A stretch of DNA of 64,000 nt. Source: Diploptera punctata. Lineage: Eukaryota; Arthropoda; Insecta; Blattodea; Blaberidae. The stretch lies in the NCBI GenBank assembly GCA_030220185.1, contig JASPKZ010009692.1, positions 1-64,000 of the forward strand, in the 5' to 3' direction. Below the pieces are notes generated by a model, which worked only from the letters and a program-made list of their open reading frames with translations, was not told where the DNA came from and did no database searches. Positions 62,583-64,000 of this stretch are shown in pieces (position 1 is the first letter of the stretch; the number at the start of each line of letters is the position of its first letter). The translations under genes and the position numbers were made by a program.

Positions 62583-64000
62583 ACTAGATAATACGGGATC
62601 CCTTGCCCTCAAATATTTTCAACAAAATAGCACGTGTTATACAAACACAGTGACGTGCCGCTTCGGCCCACGTCTAGAAATTAAATTCTGTAAATATAAT
62701 CAACAAATAAATTCCTCACGCTTTATAGGTTCACACCGCCACTCGGCCTTTCAATTAAGATGCATTGAGCTTCATCATGTCTCATTAGCTCCTATGTTTA
62801 CACTGTCTGATTGTTATTTTAGACAAAATAATCGTAATAATCATAATATTATTCGTATTAAGATTGTTGTACAAGTTTTCTTCAATTACCTATATGTATT
62901 AAAACAAAACAATGACAATGGCCTATCTGGGCTCCATTTTTAATATTTACTGAATTTAAAAAACCTTTTGACTTAGGTGCGTTTCTTTCATCAATAGTAA
63001 AATAATAGAACATTAAAATCAATCAAGTACTTTTACTTTCCTAGATTAAGTAGATAATGCAGCTTTCTGCTCGAGCGATTAGATTGAAACATTAAAAAAT
63101 ATAGATCCATTCTATCGATAAGTTCAAATCAACAATTTATTAATCACCCTCAATCTTAGCTGAAAGTGGACATGCATGTGTTATGTATTCACACTAATTT
63201 AATTAATTATATCACATTCATCAATATGGGGGGTATTATCATGATTCTATATCTAAATCGGCATTTTACTTTATTTATTTTTTTTCACAGTCATTGTGCC
63301 CATTCCTCTCGCGATTAGCGTTTTAATCTAGGCATATTTAATCACTTTATTAGTGTTATTTATTTTAATTACTCATTATATTTGGTACTTTACCATACAA
63401 CATTTATTTTTTTTTTACTAATACTTTTCATTTATGTCCTAATCTCAGCTAGTATTGAGTTCGAATCCCGTGAAAACTGGTTCATGCATTTAAGTATAAT
63501 TTATCAGGTCTTGTTTTTAATTTTGTTTGGGGATTATGTAGAGCTTATATGTTTGTACTTTTTGTATGTTAAATCAAAACTCTGTCGGTATACAACCACT
63601 TCCTTACCTCGGTACTGCATAATTTCGGCGTTTACATGGACATTTATCTCGTACCCAAAATCACGGTAGTGCCTACCTGTGCACACAATACAATATAGTA
63701 CAATGCAAGACATACATACATACGTAATATATCCATTCCGTTGTCATTCTTACGTGTAAAAATCTCTCCCCCCTTTTTTTCGAGTGTCAACTTTCACTGT
63801 CCGTCTGTCTACCCTTAATACTATTAGTGTCTAATTTCACAGTCTGTTAACTCGCAAAGGCCTCCTGTACTATTATCATATATACATATTTTGCGACACT
63901 ACGCTCACACGCAAACAAACTCTGAACACACGCATGGTAATTTATTCACATTTTTATTTTCTCGATCTTGAAACTTTGCCTCCTATCACTCTCCATACCA
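62583..64000. other. Unrecognised sequence
   Basis: No reading frame, repeat or RNA gene that I can support. Short frames at 62650 and 63382 are low-complexity. Confidence 0.4.

Overview
The window is an AT-rich, intron- and transposon-dominated piece of an animal nuclear genome. The mix of mariner, pogo, RTE-type LINE, Penelope-like and tRNA-derived SINE families, with two conserved animal genes in pieces, points to an insect. A cockroach or termite (Blattodea) is my guess from the repeat flavour only; nothing in the sequence proves it. There is no bacterial operon or CRISPR array.

Host genes. Four plus-strand exons (443-692, 9420-9593, 11968-12012, 39470-39803) join in compatible phase and encode spectrin-repeat sequence, most likely a nesprin/Msp300-type or spectraplakin protein. 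They are separated by introns of about 8.7, 2.4 and 27.5 kb. Two of them carry single-base defects that break the frame. On the minus strand, 53530-54046 is an intact first coding exon of the spliceosomal protein U2SURP (SR140), ending at a good splice donor.

Transposons. Everything else recognisable is mobile DNA, often nested. At least a dozen Penelope-like element (PLE) copies (RT with YVDD, then a GIY-YIG nuclease) occur, most of them 3' fragments and many as palindromic inverted dimers (5317-7544, 29950-34075, 36716-37075, 46805-48600). A full-length RTE-type LINE (14094-18018) has a perfect 12-bp target duplication and contains a 599-bp Harbinger-like DNA element and a 42-bp PLE end. 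Other copies include further LINEs (20960-23245, 30508-32747), two mariners with TA duplications (12262-13455 and 46869-48070), two pogo/Tigger remnants, a gag-only LTR retrotransposon with about 99% identical LTRs (57981-61966), a solo LTR with a 5-bp duplication (44333-45310) and several tRNA-headed SINE families.

Most notable. Each PLE copy that reaches the 3' end carries, just after the GIY-YIG stop codon, a sequence that folds as a hammerhead ribozyme: a CUGANGA box, variable stem II, GAA, a tiny stem III and a cleavage-site base. I count 13 loci plus one truncated copy. The helices differ in sequence between copies but remain paired, which is covariation. An 8-bp inverted repeat TATGAGGT...ACCTCATA follows and defines the element's end at many loci. 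One mariner landed at the TA directly after a predicted cleavage nucleotide. Hammerheads in PLEs are already known; the compact, palindromic, multi-subfamily set here, with a shared extra base after A9, deserves a closer look.
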